Below are positions 23,550-32,699 of a stretch of 64,000 nt of DNA, piece after piece. The notes beneath the pieces were generated by a model. The model was not told the origin of the DNA and made no database searches. It saw nothing but the letters and a program-made list of their open reading frames with translations. Source of the stretch: Sporosarcina cyprini (GTDB lineage: Bacteria; Bacillota; Bacilli; Bacillales_A; Planococcaceae); contig NZ_JAKMHX010000023.1 of the NCBI RefSeq assembly GCF_022048975.1, forward strand, positions 186,001 through 250,000, written 5' to 3'. Numbering within the stretch: the stretch's first letter is position 1; each line of letters opens with the position of its first letter. The translations under genes were made by a program, and so were the position numbers.

Positions 23550-24878
23550 ATGAAAAAGATGTTAAAGAAGTCTGCACTCGCAGCAGCTTCCTTGGGCCTT
23601 GCTGCATCGGTTCTTGCCGGATGCAATGACAAGAAGGAAGCAGGCAACGCGGACGAATTCAAGGGAAAAATCACGATTTGGGATGGACCGAGATGGCCGG
23701 ATGAAGAGGAAAATAAATTCCACTGGCTTGAAGCGAAGATTAAAGAGTATGAGGAAGCGCATGAAGGTGTGGAGATCGAACTTGTTCAAGTACCTTGGGC
23801 TGAGATGGGCGATAAGCTTGGTGTGGCAATTGCCGGGAAGGCCTGGCCGGACATCGCGCCGGTCGATATTAGCGGCAGCGCGGTAAGCATTGACCATATC
23901 GAGCAAGGCGTCATCGAATCGATGGATAACTACTTGGATAAGAAAGAAAAAGAGGATTTCTACGAAAACGCATTAGATGCCTATACGTATGATGGGAAAC
24001 TATACGGAATTCCGAATAGTATTACGTTGCACTCGATGCTTTTGAACTTGGATCTGTTTGAGGAAGCAGGCGTGGAACCACCGAAAGACGGCAATTGGAC
24101 GTATGATGAATTCCTTCAGGCTGCAGAGAAATTGACATTTGACCGGGATGGAGACGGCAAGATGGATGTATACGGCTTCTCGACGTATATCATGCCTGGC
24201 TATTATGAAGCGTGGCCGTTCTTCTATAAAAATGGCGGCTCACCGTTGAACGAAGACATGACCGAGTTCACTTTCGATTCACCGGAAGTCGTTAAGGCGA
24301 TTCAAGATTTGGCTGATTTGAAATTAAAGCAAAAAGTTGCTCCGGAAACACTGGGCGGCAATGATGTCGGCGGAACATTTCAAGCGTGGGCGAACGAAGA
24401 GCAGCGGACTGTCGCAATGGAGCCGTGGGCAACATGGGCGATCGGTGCTGCACAAGGCGCGTACCCGACTAACTTTGCGGTAGCCAACTATCCGACAGGC
24501 GACTCGAAGGATCCTGTAACAATCGGCGGTGTCGGCGGCTGGGTTATGATGCATCAGGACGATGCGAATAAACGGGCAGCTGTTGCGGATTTCATGAAAT
24601 TCATTTCAACTGCGGATGAGCAATATCACATGGCACAGCATTACGGTATCTTCCCGGCTCGTGTAAGTGCTGCGGAAATGGATCCGTTCAAGGATAACCC
24701 GCAGATGACAAGAGCAATGGAAATGTCCGATCAAGTCGTCATGCTGCCGCGCCATCCGGAGTGGAGAAAAATTGACGAAGCGATTCAAAATGAATTGCAA
24801 CTGGTGTTCAATGGTGAAAAAACCGCTGAACAAGCGATGGCTGACGCTAAAAAAGCAGTCGATAAAATAATAAAGTGA
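23550..24878 (+). CDS. ABC transporter substrate-binding lipoprotein (amino sugar/muropeptide type)
   Basis: 442 residues, family 1 extracellular sugar-binding protein. Signal peptide with lipobox 'VLAGC' (Cys ~25), so it is lipid-anchored outside. 'KITIWDGPRWPDEEENKFHW' begins the mature fold; 'NGGSPLNEDMTEFTFDSPEV' is typical of this family. It should capture the sugar for the two permeases that follow. The specificity for GlcNAc-MurNAc, MurNAc or anhydro forms is inferred from the operon. An intercistronic hairpin follows, probably giving this gene a higher transcript level than the permeases. Confidence 0.85.
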   Translation: MKKMLKKSALAAASLGLAASVLAGCNDKKEAGNADEFKGKITIWDGPRWPDEEENKFHWLEAKIKEYEEAHEGVEIELVQVPWAEMGDKLGVAIAGKAWPDIAPVDISGSAVSIDHIEQGVIESMDNYLDKKEKEDFYENALDAYTYDGKLYGIPNSITLHSMLLNLDLFEEAGVEPPKDGNWTYDEFLQAAEKLTFDRDGDGKMDVYGFSTYIMPGYYEAWPFFYKNGGSPLNEDMTEFTFDSPEVVKAIQDLADLKLKQKVAPETLGGNDVGGTFQAWANEEQRTVAMEPWATWAIGAAQGAYPTNFAVANYPTGDSKDPVTIGGVGGWVMMHQDDANKRAAVADFMKFISTADEQYHMAQHYGIFPARVSAAEMDPFKDNPQMTRAMEMSDQVVMLPRHPEWRKIDEAIQNELQLVFNGEKTAEQAMADAKKAVDKIIK

Positions 24879-24884
24879 TCAAGC

Positions 24885-24914
24885 AAGCAGGCTATGCATC
24901 GCGTACGCCTGCTT
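24885..24914 (+). promoter_or_regulatory. Intercistronic hairpin after the binding-protein gene
   Basis: AAGCAGGC (24885-24892) pairs with GCCTGCTT (24907-24914), without a T tract. Stem-loops at this position in importer operons commonly stabilise the upstream binding-protein message or partly terminate. Confidence 0.55.
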
Positions 24915-24938
24915 CATCTTTAAGGAGGCGGAGTCTTC

Positions 24939-25883
24939 ATGACGCAAATGCCGATGGGTGCTGTGCCCAAGAAAAAAGAAGAAAAGATGAAGCTGTTCAG
25001 AAAACCGAACAAAAACCTCTTCCGGCAAATGAAGAAAAATTATAGCGCGTACCTTTTCTTATTGCCAAAGCTCATTTTATTCACCCTCTTCGTTGCTATT
25101 CCAGTCGTTTGGGCTTTTATTCTATCGTTCCAAAAGTATAAAGTGTTCGGCAGCGAGTTTATCGGACTCAAGAATTACATAGAAGTGTTCCAAAGTGATG
25201 CGTTTTGGATCGCACTGAAAAATACACTCCTGTTTACAGTTGTTACCGTGCCATTCGGTGTGATCAGTGCACTCGTTCTTTCGACGCTTATCTTTGAACT
25301 GGGCAAACTATCTCAAAGTCTTTTCCGATCCGCATTTTATTTGCCGACGGTCACTTCCATGGTCATCATCGCGATGGTCTGGAGATGGATGTACAATTAC
25401 GATTTTGGTCTGTTCAACTATGTACTTGGATGGTTTGGCGTCGGTCCGGTCAACTGGCTGGGCCAATCAAACACTGCTCTCTGGGCGCTCATCATTATGC
25501 AATGCCTTATCCCGTTCGGGGTCGGCATCATCATGTACTTGGCATCCATGGGGTCCATATCCCAATCTCTCTATGAGGCGGCGAGAATGGATGGAGCAAG
25601 CAAGTTCAAACAATGGATCCATATAACGATCCCTTTATTGAAGCCAACGACTTTGTATTTAGTGCTTCTCAGTACAATTGGTTCCTTCCAAGTTTTCACC
25701 CAAATTATTATGATGACGGGCGGGGGACCAGGAAGTGCGACGGAAACACTCGTGCATCTCATCTATAAAACTGGATTCCGCGATTTTGATTTCGGATTGG
25801 CTGGTGCCCAGTCAGTCGTATTGTTTGTCATCATCCTCATCTTTTCTGTCATCCAGTTCCGGATGCTTCGTCATGATGAGTGA
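24939..25883 (+). CDS. ABC sugar transporter permease 1 (MalF/UgpA type)
   Basis: 314 residues with a charged cytoplasmic N terminus (~1-40) and six predicted membrane segments. The EAA loop 'SLYEAARMDGASKFKQWIHI' (residues ~208-227) contacts the ATPase. Carbohydrate uptake type 1 family, working with the permease at 25898 and the binding protein at 23550. Start ATG with AAGGAGGCGG upstream. Confidence 0.87.
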   Translation: MTQMPMGAVPKKKEEKMKLFRKPNKNLFRQMKKNYSAYLFLLPKLILFTLFVAIPVVWAFILSFQKYKVFGSEFIGLKNYIEVFQSDAFWIALKNTLLFTVVTVPFGVISALVLSTLIFELGKLSQSLFRSAFYLPTVTSMVIIAMVWRWMYNYDFGLFNYVLGWFGVGPVNWLGQSNTALWALIIMQCLIPFGVGIIMYLASMGSISQSLYEAARMDGASKFKQWIHITIPLLKPTTLYLVLLSTIGSFQVFTQIIMMTGGGPGSATETLVHLIYKTGFRDFDFGLAGAQSVVLFVIILIFSVIQFRMLRHDE

Positions 25884-25897
25884 TTGGAGGATGGAAA

Positions 25898-26869
25898 ATG
25901 AAGAAAAAACCACTTGATCGTTTAAATAAATTTATCATCTTTGCCCTGCTCTCTATATTTGCAGTCGTTTCTCTGCTTCCGCTGTATTGGGTGTTCTCGA
26001 CTTCACTCCAATTGAGCAGCTATCAGTCCATGGAGATGGAACGGCCAGTTTCCTATGTGGATTCCAATCCGCCGAAAATGTATCCGATGGGCATCCCGCT
26101 GTATTTCGAGCATTGGAAAGGCGAGCGGGAAGCGAAAAAAGCTGGAGATGGGGAGCTTGAAGCATACCATAAGGCGCAGATGGATCATATCGTCTCGAAT
26201 ACATTTGGCAGCTTTAAATCGCTGTTCAAAAAACATGATGTCGGAAAATGGTTCTTCAACAGCTTATATATTGCAGTTGTCGTTACCGTCGGCATCCTGC
26301 TCATCGACTCCATGGCGGGATATGTACTGGCAAAAAAGCGGTTCCCCGGCAGGAACCTGATCTTCTGGATTATCATTTCGACGATGATGATTCCGGGGCA
26401 AGTCACGCTTGTGCCATTGTTCATCATGGTCGGGAATTTGAACTTGATGGATACGCACTGGGCTCTCATTCTGCCTGATTTGTCAATGGTATTTGGAGTA
26501 TTCCTTATGAGACAGTTCATGTATTCCATTCCAGATGAATTGCTGGAAGCCGCTAAAATGGACGGTGCAAGTGAGTGGAGGACGTTTTGGACAGTTGTTC
26601 TGCCTCTTGCCAAACCGGGATTGGCAGCGCTCGGCATCTTTACATTTATGAACGTGTGGAACTCTTTCCTCTGGCCGATTATCGTCCTGAACACAGCGGA
26701 GCTGTACACATTGCCAGTGGGATTGAAAACATTGCAAGACGCCAACTTGGCGAGTTTTAAATTATTGATGAGCGGCGCTGCGGTTGCTGCAATCCCGATG
26801 ATCATCGTGTTCATCCTGTTCCAGCGATACTTCGTCCAAGGATTAACACTTGGCGGAGTCAAAGAATGA
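25898..26869 (+). CDS. ABC sugar transporter permease 2 (MalG/UgpE type)
   Basis: 323 residues from ATG 25898 (GGAGG 7 bp upstream). Six membrane segments; EAA loop 'ELLEAAKMDGASEWRTFWTV' near residues 216-235. The loop between the first and second membrane segments is unusually long and charged (residues ~35-125, including 'HWKGEREAKKAGDGELEAYH'), which explains why it exceeds the usual ~280 residues. Ends as ATGA over the start of the namZ-like gene. Confidence 0.85.
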   Translation: MKKKPLDRLNKFIIFALLSIFAVVSLLPLYWVFSTSLQLSSYQSMEMERPVSYVDSNPPKMYPMGIPLYFEHWKGEREAKKAGDGELEAYHKAQMDHIVSNTFGSFKSLFKKHDVGKWFFNSLYIAVVVTVGILLIDSMAGYVLAKKRFPGRNLIFWIIISTMMIPGQVTLVPLFIMVGNLNLMDTHWALILPDLSMVFGVFLMRQFMYSIPDELLEAAKMDGASEWRTFWTVVLPLAKPGLAALGIFTFMNVWNSFLWPIIVLNTAELYTLPVGLKTLQDANLASFKLLMSGAAVAAIPMIIVFILFQRYFVQGLTLGGVKE

Positions 26870-28026
26870 TGTTCGTCAAACTTGGGATTGACGTGTTCCT
26901 CGAGACACAAGTTGAAGAAGTTCGCGGCAAACGAATCGGGCTCTTGACGAATCAAACCGGAGTTAGTGCCTCGCTTGATTCGACAATCCGACTTTTTCAC
27001 GAACATCCGGACATCCATCTCACCGCTTTATTCGCGCCTGAACATGGGCTGCTGACGAATAAGAAAGAAGGAGAGAAATTCGGAGACAGCCGTCATCCAA
27101 AGGCAGGCGTGCCGGTCTTCAGCCTGTATGGTGAAACGAAAAGGCCAACGGATGAGATGATGGAGAAGGTTGATGTCGTCGTGATGGATATTCAAGATAT
27201 CGGCGCCCGTTACTATACGTATATATACACCATGGCTTACATGATGGAAGCTTGTGCGCGGAAAGGCAAGCGTATGATTGTGTTGGACCGCCCAAACCCG
27301 ATTGGCGGCACTGCCGTGGTAGGAAACAGGATTGCGCCTGATTTTACGTCGTTCGTCGGATTGTATCCGATTCCGAACCGGCACGGCATGACGATCGGGG
27401 AACTGGCGTCCTACTTTAATGAGGCGTTTGCGATCAAATGTCCACTAACTGTTGTGGAGATGCAAGGGTGGAAGCGTGACAATCTACTGCCAGACTTGAA
27501 CTTGCCGTGGGTACCGCCGTCTCCTAATGTCACATCCCTTGATATGATGCTGCTCTATCCTGGAACTTGCTTGCTCGAAGGGCTGAATCTTTCGGAAGGG
27601 CGAGGGACGACGCAGCCTTTTGAAATTCTGGGGGCTCCATTTATTGACGGAGAGCGGCTACAGGATGCGGTGAATGAACTGGGCCTGAAGCATGTGAAAG
27701 CACGGTCGACTGTTTTCACTCCGACGTATCAAAAGTATGCCGGAGAAATGTGCCAAGGCATCCAGCTGCATGTGCTGGACAGAAGAAAAATCGAGCCTGT
27801 CAGGACGATGGTGCAAGTTCTTGATGTGTTGTTCAAATTGTACCCATACGATATTTCGTTTTTGGAATATGGTTCATTAAAACATCCAATGTTTGATTTG
27901 CTGGCAGGCAGTTCCACGTTGCGAAACGGATTGAGAATTGGGGACCCAGTGGGATATATCGAAGAATGTGTGGAAGGAACAAAGGAATTTGTAGCGGACA
28001 GAGAACGATACTTACGTTATAGATAG
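26866..28026 (+). CDS. namZ: Exo-beta-N-acetylmuramidase NamZ-like (DUF1343, YbbC family)
   Basis: 386 residues. DUF1343 hallmarks: 'KRIGLLTNQTGVSASLDSTI' at the N terminus, 'LFAPEHGL', 'DVVVMDIQDIGARYYTYIYT' and 'LSEGRGTTQPFE'. B. subtilis NamZ/YbbC (GH171) cleaves terminal MurNAc from MurNAc-GlcNAc and is secreted. This copy starts almost directly at the catalytic domain with no signal peptide, so it would act in the cytoplasm. Coupled to the permease by ATGA. Together with NagZ it would split disaccharides from either end. Confidence 0.87.
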   Translation: MMFVKLGIDVFLETQVEEVRGKRIGLLTNQTGVSASLDSTIRLFHEHPDIHLTALFAPEHGLLTNKKEGEKFGDSRHPKAGVPVFSLYGETKRPTDEMMEKVDVVVMDIQDIGARYYTYIYTMAYMMEACARKGKRMIVLDRPNPIGGTAVVGNRIAPDFTSFVGLYPIPNRHGMTIGELASYFNEAFAIKCPLTVVEMQGWKRDNLLPDLNLPWVPPSPNVTSLDMMLLYPGTCLLEGLNLSEGRGTTQPFEILGAPFIDGERLQDAVNELGLKHVKARSTVFTPTYQKYAGEMCQGIQLHVLDRRKIEPVRTMVQVLDVLFKLYPYDISFLEYGSLKHPMFDLLAGSSTLRNGLRIGDPVGYIEECVEGTKEFVADRERYLRYR

Positions 28027-28038
28027 GAAGGCGGAGCG

Positions 28039-28956
28039 ATGGAAAAGATATCGAAACTGATCACTGAAGAGAGTAATCCGAAGACGGTGGACCTGGATGA
28101 GATGTCGATCCGGGAAATGATTACAGTCATGAATGAAGAGGATATGACAATTGCTTTAGCTGTCCAGCAAGTGCTGCCAGAAATAGAACAGGCGATTGAA
28201 CAAGTGGTTGCCGCTTTCAAGAATGGTGGAAGGCTCATTTATATCGGAGCAGGAACGAGTGGCAGGATCGGTGTCATGGATGCAGTTGAATGCCCGCCAA
28301 CCTTCAGCACACCGCCAGAATTGGTGCAAGCCGTACTGGCAGGCGGTCCTGGTGCGATGTACCATGCAGTGGAAGGCGCGGAAGACGATGAGTCACTCGG
28401 CGCGGCGGATTTGAGGGAGCTGAATCTTGCAGAAAATGACGTCGTGATTGGCATCGCTGCAAGCGGCAGGACGCCTTATGTAAAAGGCGCCCTGGCATTC
28501 GCCCAATCTATTGGTGCAGCAACAGTCAGTCTGACGGGCAACGCCAATTCCGCCATCAGCGCACATGCGGATGTGAAAATTGAAGTGATCACGGGTCCCG
28601 AAGTCGTGGCCGGGTCAACAAGGCTCCGTGCAGCAACAGCCCATAAAATGGTGTTGAATATGATCTCGACAACCGCCATGATGAAAATCGGGAAAATCTA
28701 CAAAAATCTAATGGTTGATTTGCATGCGAGCAATTTCAAATTAAAAGAACGTGCGAAACAAATGGTGTGCACGATTACAGAAGCTCCGTATGAGCTGGCA
28801 GAAACAACACTTGAAACGACAAATTATAATGTCAAACAGGCGATTGTCATGATTCTCGCGGGTGTCTCGGAGTCGGAGGCTCTGGAATTGATTGACCGGT
28901 CGGAAGGCTTTGTGAAAAGAGCAGTCGCTTTGGCATCAGCAGGTGAAACCCGATGA
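28039..28956 (+). CDS. murQ: N-acetylmuramic acid 6-phosphate etherase
   Basis: 305 residues, a single-SIS-domain etherase. 'LIYIGAGTSGRIGVMDAVEC' (~65-85) is the classic MurQ phosphosugar-binding loop; 'VVIGIAASGRTPYVKGAL' and 'GNANSAISAHADVKIEV' are also typical. It splits the D-lactyl ether of MurNAc-6-phosphate, giving GlcNAc-6-phosphate and D-lactate. It accepts product from AnmK and the MurK-like kinase and passes it to NagA. ATG with AAGGCGGAG upstream; its end overlaps the following GNAT gene by ATGA. Confidence 0.95.
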   Translation: MEKISKLITEESNPKTVDLDEMSIREMITVMNEEDMTIALAVQQVLPEIEQAIEQVVAAFKNGGRLIYIGAGTSGRIGVMDAVECPPTFSTPPELVQAVLAGGPGAMYHAVEGAEDDESLGAADLRELNLAENDVVIGIAASGRTPYVKGALAFAQSIGAATVSLTGNANSAISAHADVKIEVITGPEVVAGSTRLRAATAHKMVLNMISTTAMMKIGKIYKNLMVDLHASNFKLKERAKQMVCTITEAPYELAETTLETTNYNVKQAIVMILAGVSESEALELIDRSEGFVKRAVALASAGETR

Positions 28957-29903
28957 CAGTCTTTCGCACATTTACGAGCGGTGATGAGAGGGATATCGTC
29001 TCTTTATGGAATGAAGTCCTGGCCTTCGACCCGATTACGTTGAAACGTTTTCGGAATCAAGTGTTGCTTGATGCGAATTTTGATCCGGACGGATTGATTA
29101 TCGCGGAACAGAATGGAGAGATGGCCGGGGCGCTTCTTGCCATTCGACGAAGGTTGCCGATGAGCGGAATAGATTTGGAAAAGGGGACCGGCTGGATTAC
29201 GTTCTTTATGGTAAAACCAGATGCCCAAAGGGAAGGAATCGGCCATGGCATGATGGACCAAGCGCTTCGATTCCTAAAGAAACAGGGAGTGGATAAAGTC
29301 TTTTTCTCTTCCTACGCACCCAATTATTTTCTCCCAGGCATTGATCGGGCTCATTATGCTTCGGGTTATGAGTTTCTCATGAAGGAAGGCTTTCGCCGCC
29401 TTTATTCGCCAGTTGCCATGCATCGAAGCTTGGCGGAATACTCATATCCCGAAGAGGTCAAAGGGCTGAAGGAGATTCGCGAGAAGGAAGGCTACTCTTT
29501 CGAGAAAGTTGGCGACGGGGATTTGTACGGCTTGATCCGTTTTGCAAATGAAGCCTTTAATCCGGACTGGGGACGCGCCATTCGGGAAGGGCTGCTGCAA
29601 GGGATTGATTCATCGCAAATCATGATTGCGAAAAAGAAAGACGAAATTGTCGGCTTCGCGATGTTTGGCGGGTATGAGATGATTCGGGAGCGGTTCGGGC
29701 CATTTGGCGTCAGTGAAACGGAACAAGGCAAAGGACTTGGAAAAATCCTATTGCATGAGATATTGTTTTCAATGAAGCAATTGACTATTCAAGGGGCTTG
29801 GTTCCTATGGACAAGTGAAACGAGTGCAGCAGGGCACTTATATAGAAAGAATGGATTTACCACATACAGAACCTTTGAAGTGATGATGAAAGAGTTGACT
29901 TGA
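28953..29903 (+). CDS. Tandem-GNAT acetyltransferase, paralogue of the 17948 gene
   Basis: 316 residues, two GNAT-like halves: 'VKPDAQREGIGHGMMDQALR' (N-terminal acetyl-CoA motif) and 'VSETEQGKGLGKILLHEILF' (C-terminal). Like the protein at 17948 it opens with 'DIVSLWNEVL' and has a 'YFLPGIDRAHY' segment between halves, so the pair are ancient paralogues kept in one cluster. Overlaps murQ by 4 bp. Substrate unknown; re-acetylation of de-N-acetylated wall sugars would fit but is speculation. Confidence 0.78.
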   Translation: MTVFRTFTSGDERDIVSLWNEVLAFDPITLKRFRNQVLLDANFDPDGLIIAEQNGEMAGALLAIRRRLPMSGIDLEKGTGWITFFMVKPDAQREGIGHGMMDQALRFLKKQGVDKVFFSSYAPNYFLPGIDRAHYASGYEFLMKEGFRRLYSPVAMHRSLAEYSYPEEVKGLKEIREKEGYSFEKVGDGDLYGLIRFANEAFNPDWGRAIREGLLQGIDSSQIMIAKKKDEIVGFAMFGGYEMIRERFGPFGVSETEQGKGLGKILLHEILFSMKQLTIQGAWFLWTSETSAAGHLYRKNGFTTYRTFEVMMKELT

Positions 29904-29919
29904 TCGAAAAGGCAGGCTG

Positions 29920-30801
29920 ATGGAGATGGCACAAACGAGTGGCGGATTAGTATTAGTTAAAGAGATGAGGGAAACCCTCCCGCCGTCCGAGCAGAAAATA
30001 GCGGATTATATTCTGGAAAACCCGCAAGATATCGTGTCCATGACCGTCACGGAGTTGGGAGAAGTGTCACAGACAAGCGGAGCTGCGGTCACAAGGCTGT
30101 GTAAATCGTTGAGGCTGAAAGGTTTTCAAGACTTGAAACTGCGGATCAACGGGGATCTTGGACGGAAGCTGGAAATAACAAATCGTGATATCCAGCCGAA
30201 TGAACCGGTGGAAGCGCTGATGCAAAAAGTGACTGATCATGCGGTACACACGCTTCTGGAAACCGTGGAGCTGCTCGACAGCGAGCAACTGGAACGGGCG
30301 GTAGAAGCGATTGTTCAGGGGAAGAACATTCACTTTTTCGGTGTGGGGGCTTCAGGCATTCCGGCACTAGACGCCCAGCAGAAGTTCCTTCGCATCCATA
30401 AACCGTCGACAGCGAGCACCGATCTGCATATGGGCGCCACGATCATGGCGAACGTCAGCGAGGAAGACGTGGTGGTCGGCATCTCGTTTTCCGGCGCCAC
30501 CTTCGAAGTGGAAAAAATCATGGAGCTGGCCAGCCTAAACGGCGCGACCACGATCAGCATAACAAAATATGGACAGACGCCTATCTCGGAAATAAGCGAT
30601 ATACAGTTATATACGTCGCCTACCCGTGAAGCGAATTTCCGAAGCGGTGCAACATCTTCCCGGCTTGCCCAGCTTCACGTCATCGATATGTTATTCATGT
30701 CTGTCGCCTCCAGGCAGTTTGATACGACCATCACTTATTTGGATGCGACCCGTGAGGCAATTGAGGAGATCCAAAGCCAGACATTTCGCCGGAAAAAGTA
30801 G
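29920..30801 (+). CDS. murR: RpiR-family transcriptional regulator, MurR type
   Basis: 293 residues: N-terminal helix-turn-helix (~1-80, 'LPPSEQKIADYILENPQDI', 'EVSQTSGAAVTRLCKSLRLK') and a SIS phosphosugar-binding domain (~125-260, 'NIHFFGVGASGIPALDAQQK'). In E. coli MurR represses MurNAc use and responds to MurNAc-6-phosphate. Position next to murQ and nagA supports the same role here. Candidate operators are the TGAAA-N5-TTTC palindromes at 22279-22293 and 15271-15284. Confidence 0.85.
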   Translation: MEMAQTSGGLVLVKEMRETLPPSEQKIADYILENPQDIVSMTVTELGEVSQTSGAAVTRLCKSLRLKGFQDLKLRINGDLGRKLEITNRDIQPNEPVEALMQKVTDHAVHTLLETVELLDSEQLERAVEAIVQGKNIHFFGVGASGIPALDAQQKFLRIHKPSTASTDLHMGATIMANVSEEDVVVGISFSGATFEVEKIMELASLNGATTISITKYGQTPISEISDIQLYTSPTREANFRSGATSSRLAQLHVIDMLFMSVASRQFDTTITYLDATREAIEEIQSQTFRRKK

Positions 30802-30817
30802 GAAAGGGTGAGGGGCA

Positions 30818-32017
30818 ATGTCTGAAAAGCTCATTACGAATGTAAAGATGGTACATCCGGATGGGCGTATGCTAGAAGGAAACATCCAAATGGAAGGATG
30901 TCGAATCGCTAACGTTCAATCCGATTCTGTTGAAGGTTTTACGGGCACTATTTTTAACGGCCAAGGCTTACTGGCATTACCGGGTTTCATTGACATCCAT
31001 ATCCACGGGGCGGACGGTTCAGATTTTATGGACGGAACGAAGCAATCGTATGCGAATATCTCGAATGCCCTGCCGCGTGAAGGGACGACAGCATTCCTGG
31101 CGACGACGATGACACAATCACCAGAAGCAATCCGGCTGGCAGTTGATTGCGGCAAGCATTTCATGGAAGAGCAACATCCAGATGGGGCAGAAATGCTCGG
31201 CTTTCATTTGGAAGGACCTTTCATTAATTTAGAACAAGCTGGCGCGCAGCCGGCCGATTACATAAGGCTGCCTTCCATGGAAATGCTGGAACAATGGTTT
31301 GGCCACGATTTGGGCGGACTGTCGGTCGTTACGTTGGCGCCTGAGCTAGATGAGGATTTCCAGGTCACCAGGCAATTGGCGTCGCGAAATGTTCTTGTAT
31401 CTGCAGGGCATACAAACGCTGATTTCATGACGATCAATGAAGCGGCTTGCCACGGGCTTTCTCATTTGACTCATTTCGGCAATGCGATGAAGGGATTGCA
31501 TCATCGTGAAATTGGAACAGTCGGTGCGGGCATGCTGATCGATGATTTATTTTGCGAATTGATTGCGGACGGCATCCATCTTTCGGAAGATATGATCAGA
31601 CTGATGATCAAAACAATCGGTCCCGGACGGATGATACTTATCACTGATTCCATGCGGGCTAAGGGATTGACAGATGGCGTCTACACGCTTGGCGGCCAGG
31701 AAGTGACGGTAAAAGGCAGCCGGGCGACACTCAAGGACGGTACATTAGCGGGCAGCGTGCTTAAAATGAACGACGCGTTGAAACGTCTGCAAGGGATTGG
31801 CACTGTAACAATGCCGGAACTCATCGCATTATCCTCTGCCAATGCGGCGAGACGGCTTGGTGTCTATGATCGCAAGGGAAGCCTTACGGAGGGGAAGGAT
31901 GCAGACATCGTATTGCTAGATGAGGAATTTAATGTTGTGGCCACATTCTGCAGGGGGAGGATGGTGTACATAAACCGTGCGTTGGATCAAAGTGAAAGAT
32001 TACGAGGAATTGAGTGA
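30818..32017 (+). CDS. nagA: N-acetylglucosamine-6-phosphate deacetylase
   Basis: 399 residues, amidohydrolase fold. Metal site 'GFIDIHIHGADGSDFMDGT' (~55-75), 'FHLEGPFIN' with the metal Glu, 'GHTNADF', 'THFGNAMKGLHHRE' and the catalytic Asp in 'ITDSMRAKG'. It removes acetate from GlcNAc-6-phosphate made by MurQ or the kinase. ATG with AAAGGGTGAGGGG upstream. Its 3' end overlaps nagB by 41 bp, a tight coupling also seen in other Bacillales nag operons. Confidence 0.95.
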   Translation: MSEKLITNVKMVHPDGRMLEGNIQMEGCRIANVQSDSVEGFTGTIFNGQGLLALPGFIDIHIHGADGSDFMDGTKQSYANISNALPREGTTAFLATTMTQSPEAIRLAVDCGKHFMEEQHPDGAEMLGFHLEGPFINLEQAGAQPADYIRLPSMEMLEQWFGHDLGGLSVVTLAPELDEDFQVTRQLASRNVLVSAGHTNADFMTINEAACHGLSHLTHFGNAMKGLHHREIGTVGAGMLIDDLFCELIADGIHLSEDMIRLMIKTIGPGRMILITDSMRAKGLTDGVYTLGGQEVTVKGSRATLKDGTLAGSVLKMNDALKRLQGIGTVTMPELIALSSANAARRLGVYDRKGSLTEGKDADIVLLDEEFNVVATFCRGRMVYINRALDQSERLRGIE

Positions 32018-32699
32018 AAAGGCAGCGGAGATTCTGATGAAGCAACTTGAGAGCAAGCCGGACAGCGTGATTGGGCTTGCTACAGGGGGCACGCCGATTG
32101 GCATGTATAGGCAATTGGTCAGCCGCTTTAAGCGAGAGGAAATTTCATTCGCCCGCGTGACGGCGTTCAATCTGGATGAATACATCGGGCTTGGGAAGGA
32201 GCAGCCTGAGAGTTTTTATTCCTACATGGAACACCATTTCTTCGGTCATGTCGATATACCGGTGGCCAGCCGGCACATCCCGGATGGCATGGCGGAAAAT
32301 TTGGAGGGAGCATGTGAAGCGTACGAGTCGTCCATTGAGGCGAGCGGCGGGATCGATCTACAAGTCGTCGGCATCGGTCAAAATGGTCATATCGGTTTCA
32401 ATGAACCCGGAACCTCTTTCCAGTCACGGACGCATGTGACGGAATTGTCCGCCTCCACTCGGCGGGCAAATGCCAAGTATTTTGACGTTAAAGAAATGCC
32501 GGAACAGGCAATTACAATGGGGCTGCAAACAATCATGAAGGCCCGAAGCATTGTCTTGCTGGCATACGGCCACGAAAAAAGGGACGCGCTGGCCCAGCTG
32601 CGTACAGGTAAAATAACAGGATCATTTCCCGCCAGCTGTCTGCATGAACACCCAAATGTGACAGTGCTATACGGGGAGGAAAGCGAGGGGGAAGGTTAA
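31977..32699 (+). CDS. nagB: Glucosamine-6-phosphate deaminase
   Basis: 240 residues from the GTG at 31977, which gives the family's usual start ('MRWIKVKDYEELSEKAAEIL'). Motifs: 'GLATGGTPIGMYRQLV', 'FNLDEYIGL' (catalytic Asp) and 'GIGQNGHIGFNEPG' (active-site loop). It converts GlcN-6-phosphate to fructose-6-phosphate and ammonia, the exit of the salvage route into glycolysis. Its TAA abuts the ATG of the ABC ATPase. Confidence 0.93.
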   Translation: MRWIKVKDYEELSEKAAEILMKQLESKPDSVIGLATGGTPIGMYRQLVSRFKREEISFARVTAFNLDEYIGLGKEQPESFYSYMEHHFFGHVDIPVASRHIPDGMAENLEGACEAYESSIEASGGIDLQVVGIGQNGHIGFNEPGTSFQSRTHVTELSASTRRANAKYFDVKEMPEQAITMGLQTIMKARSIVLLAYGHEKRDALAQLRTGKITGSFPASCLHEHPNVTVLYGEESEGEG

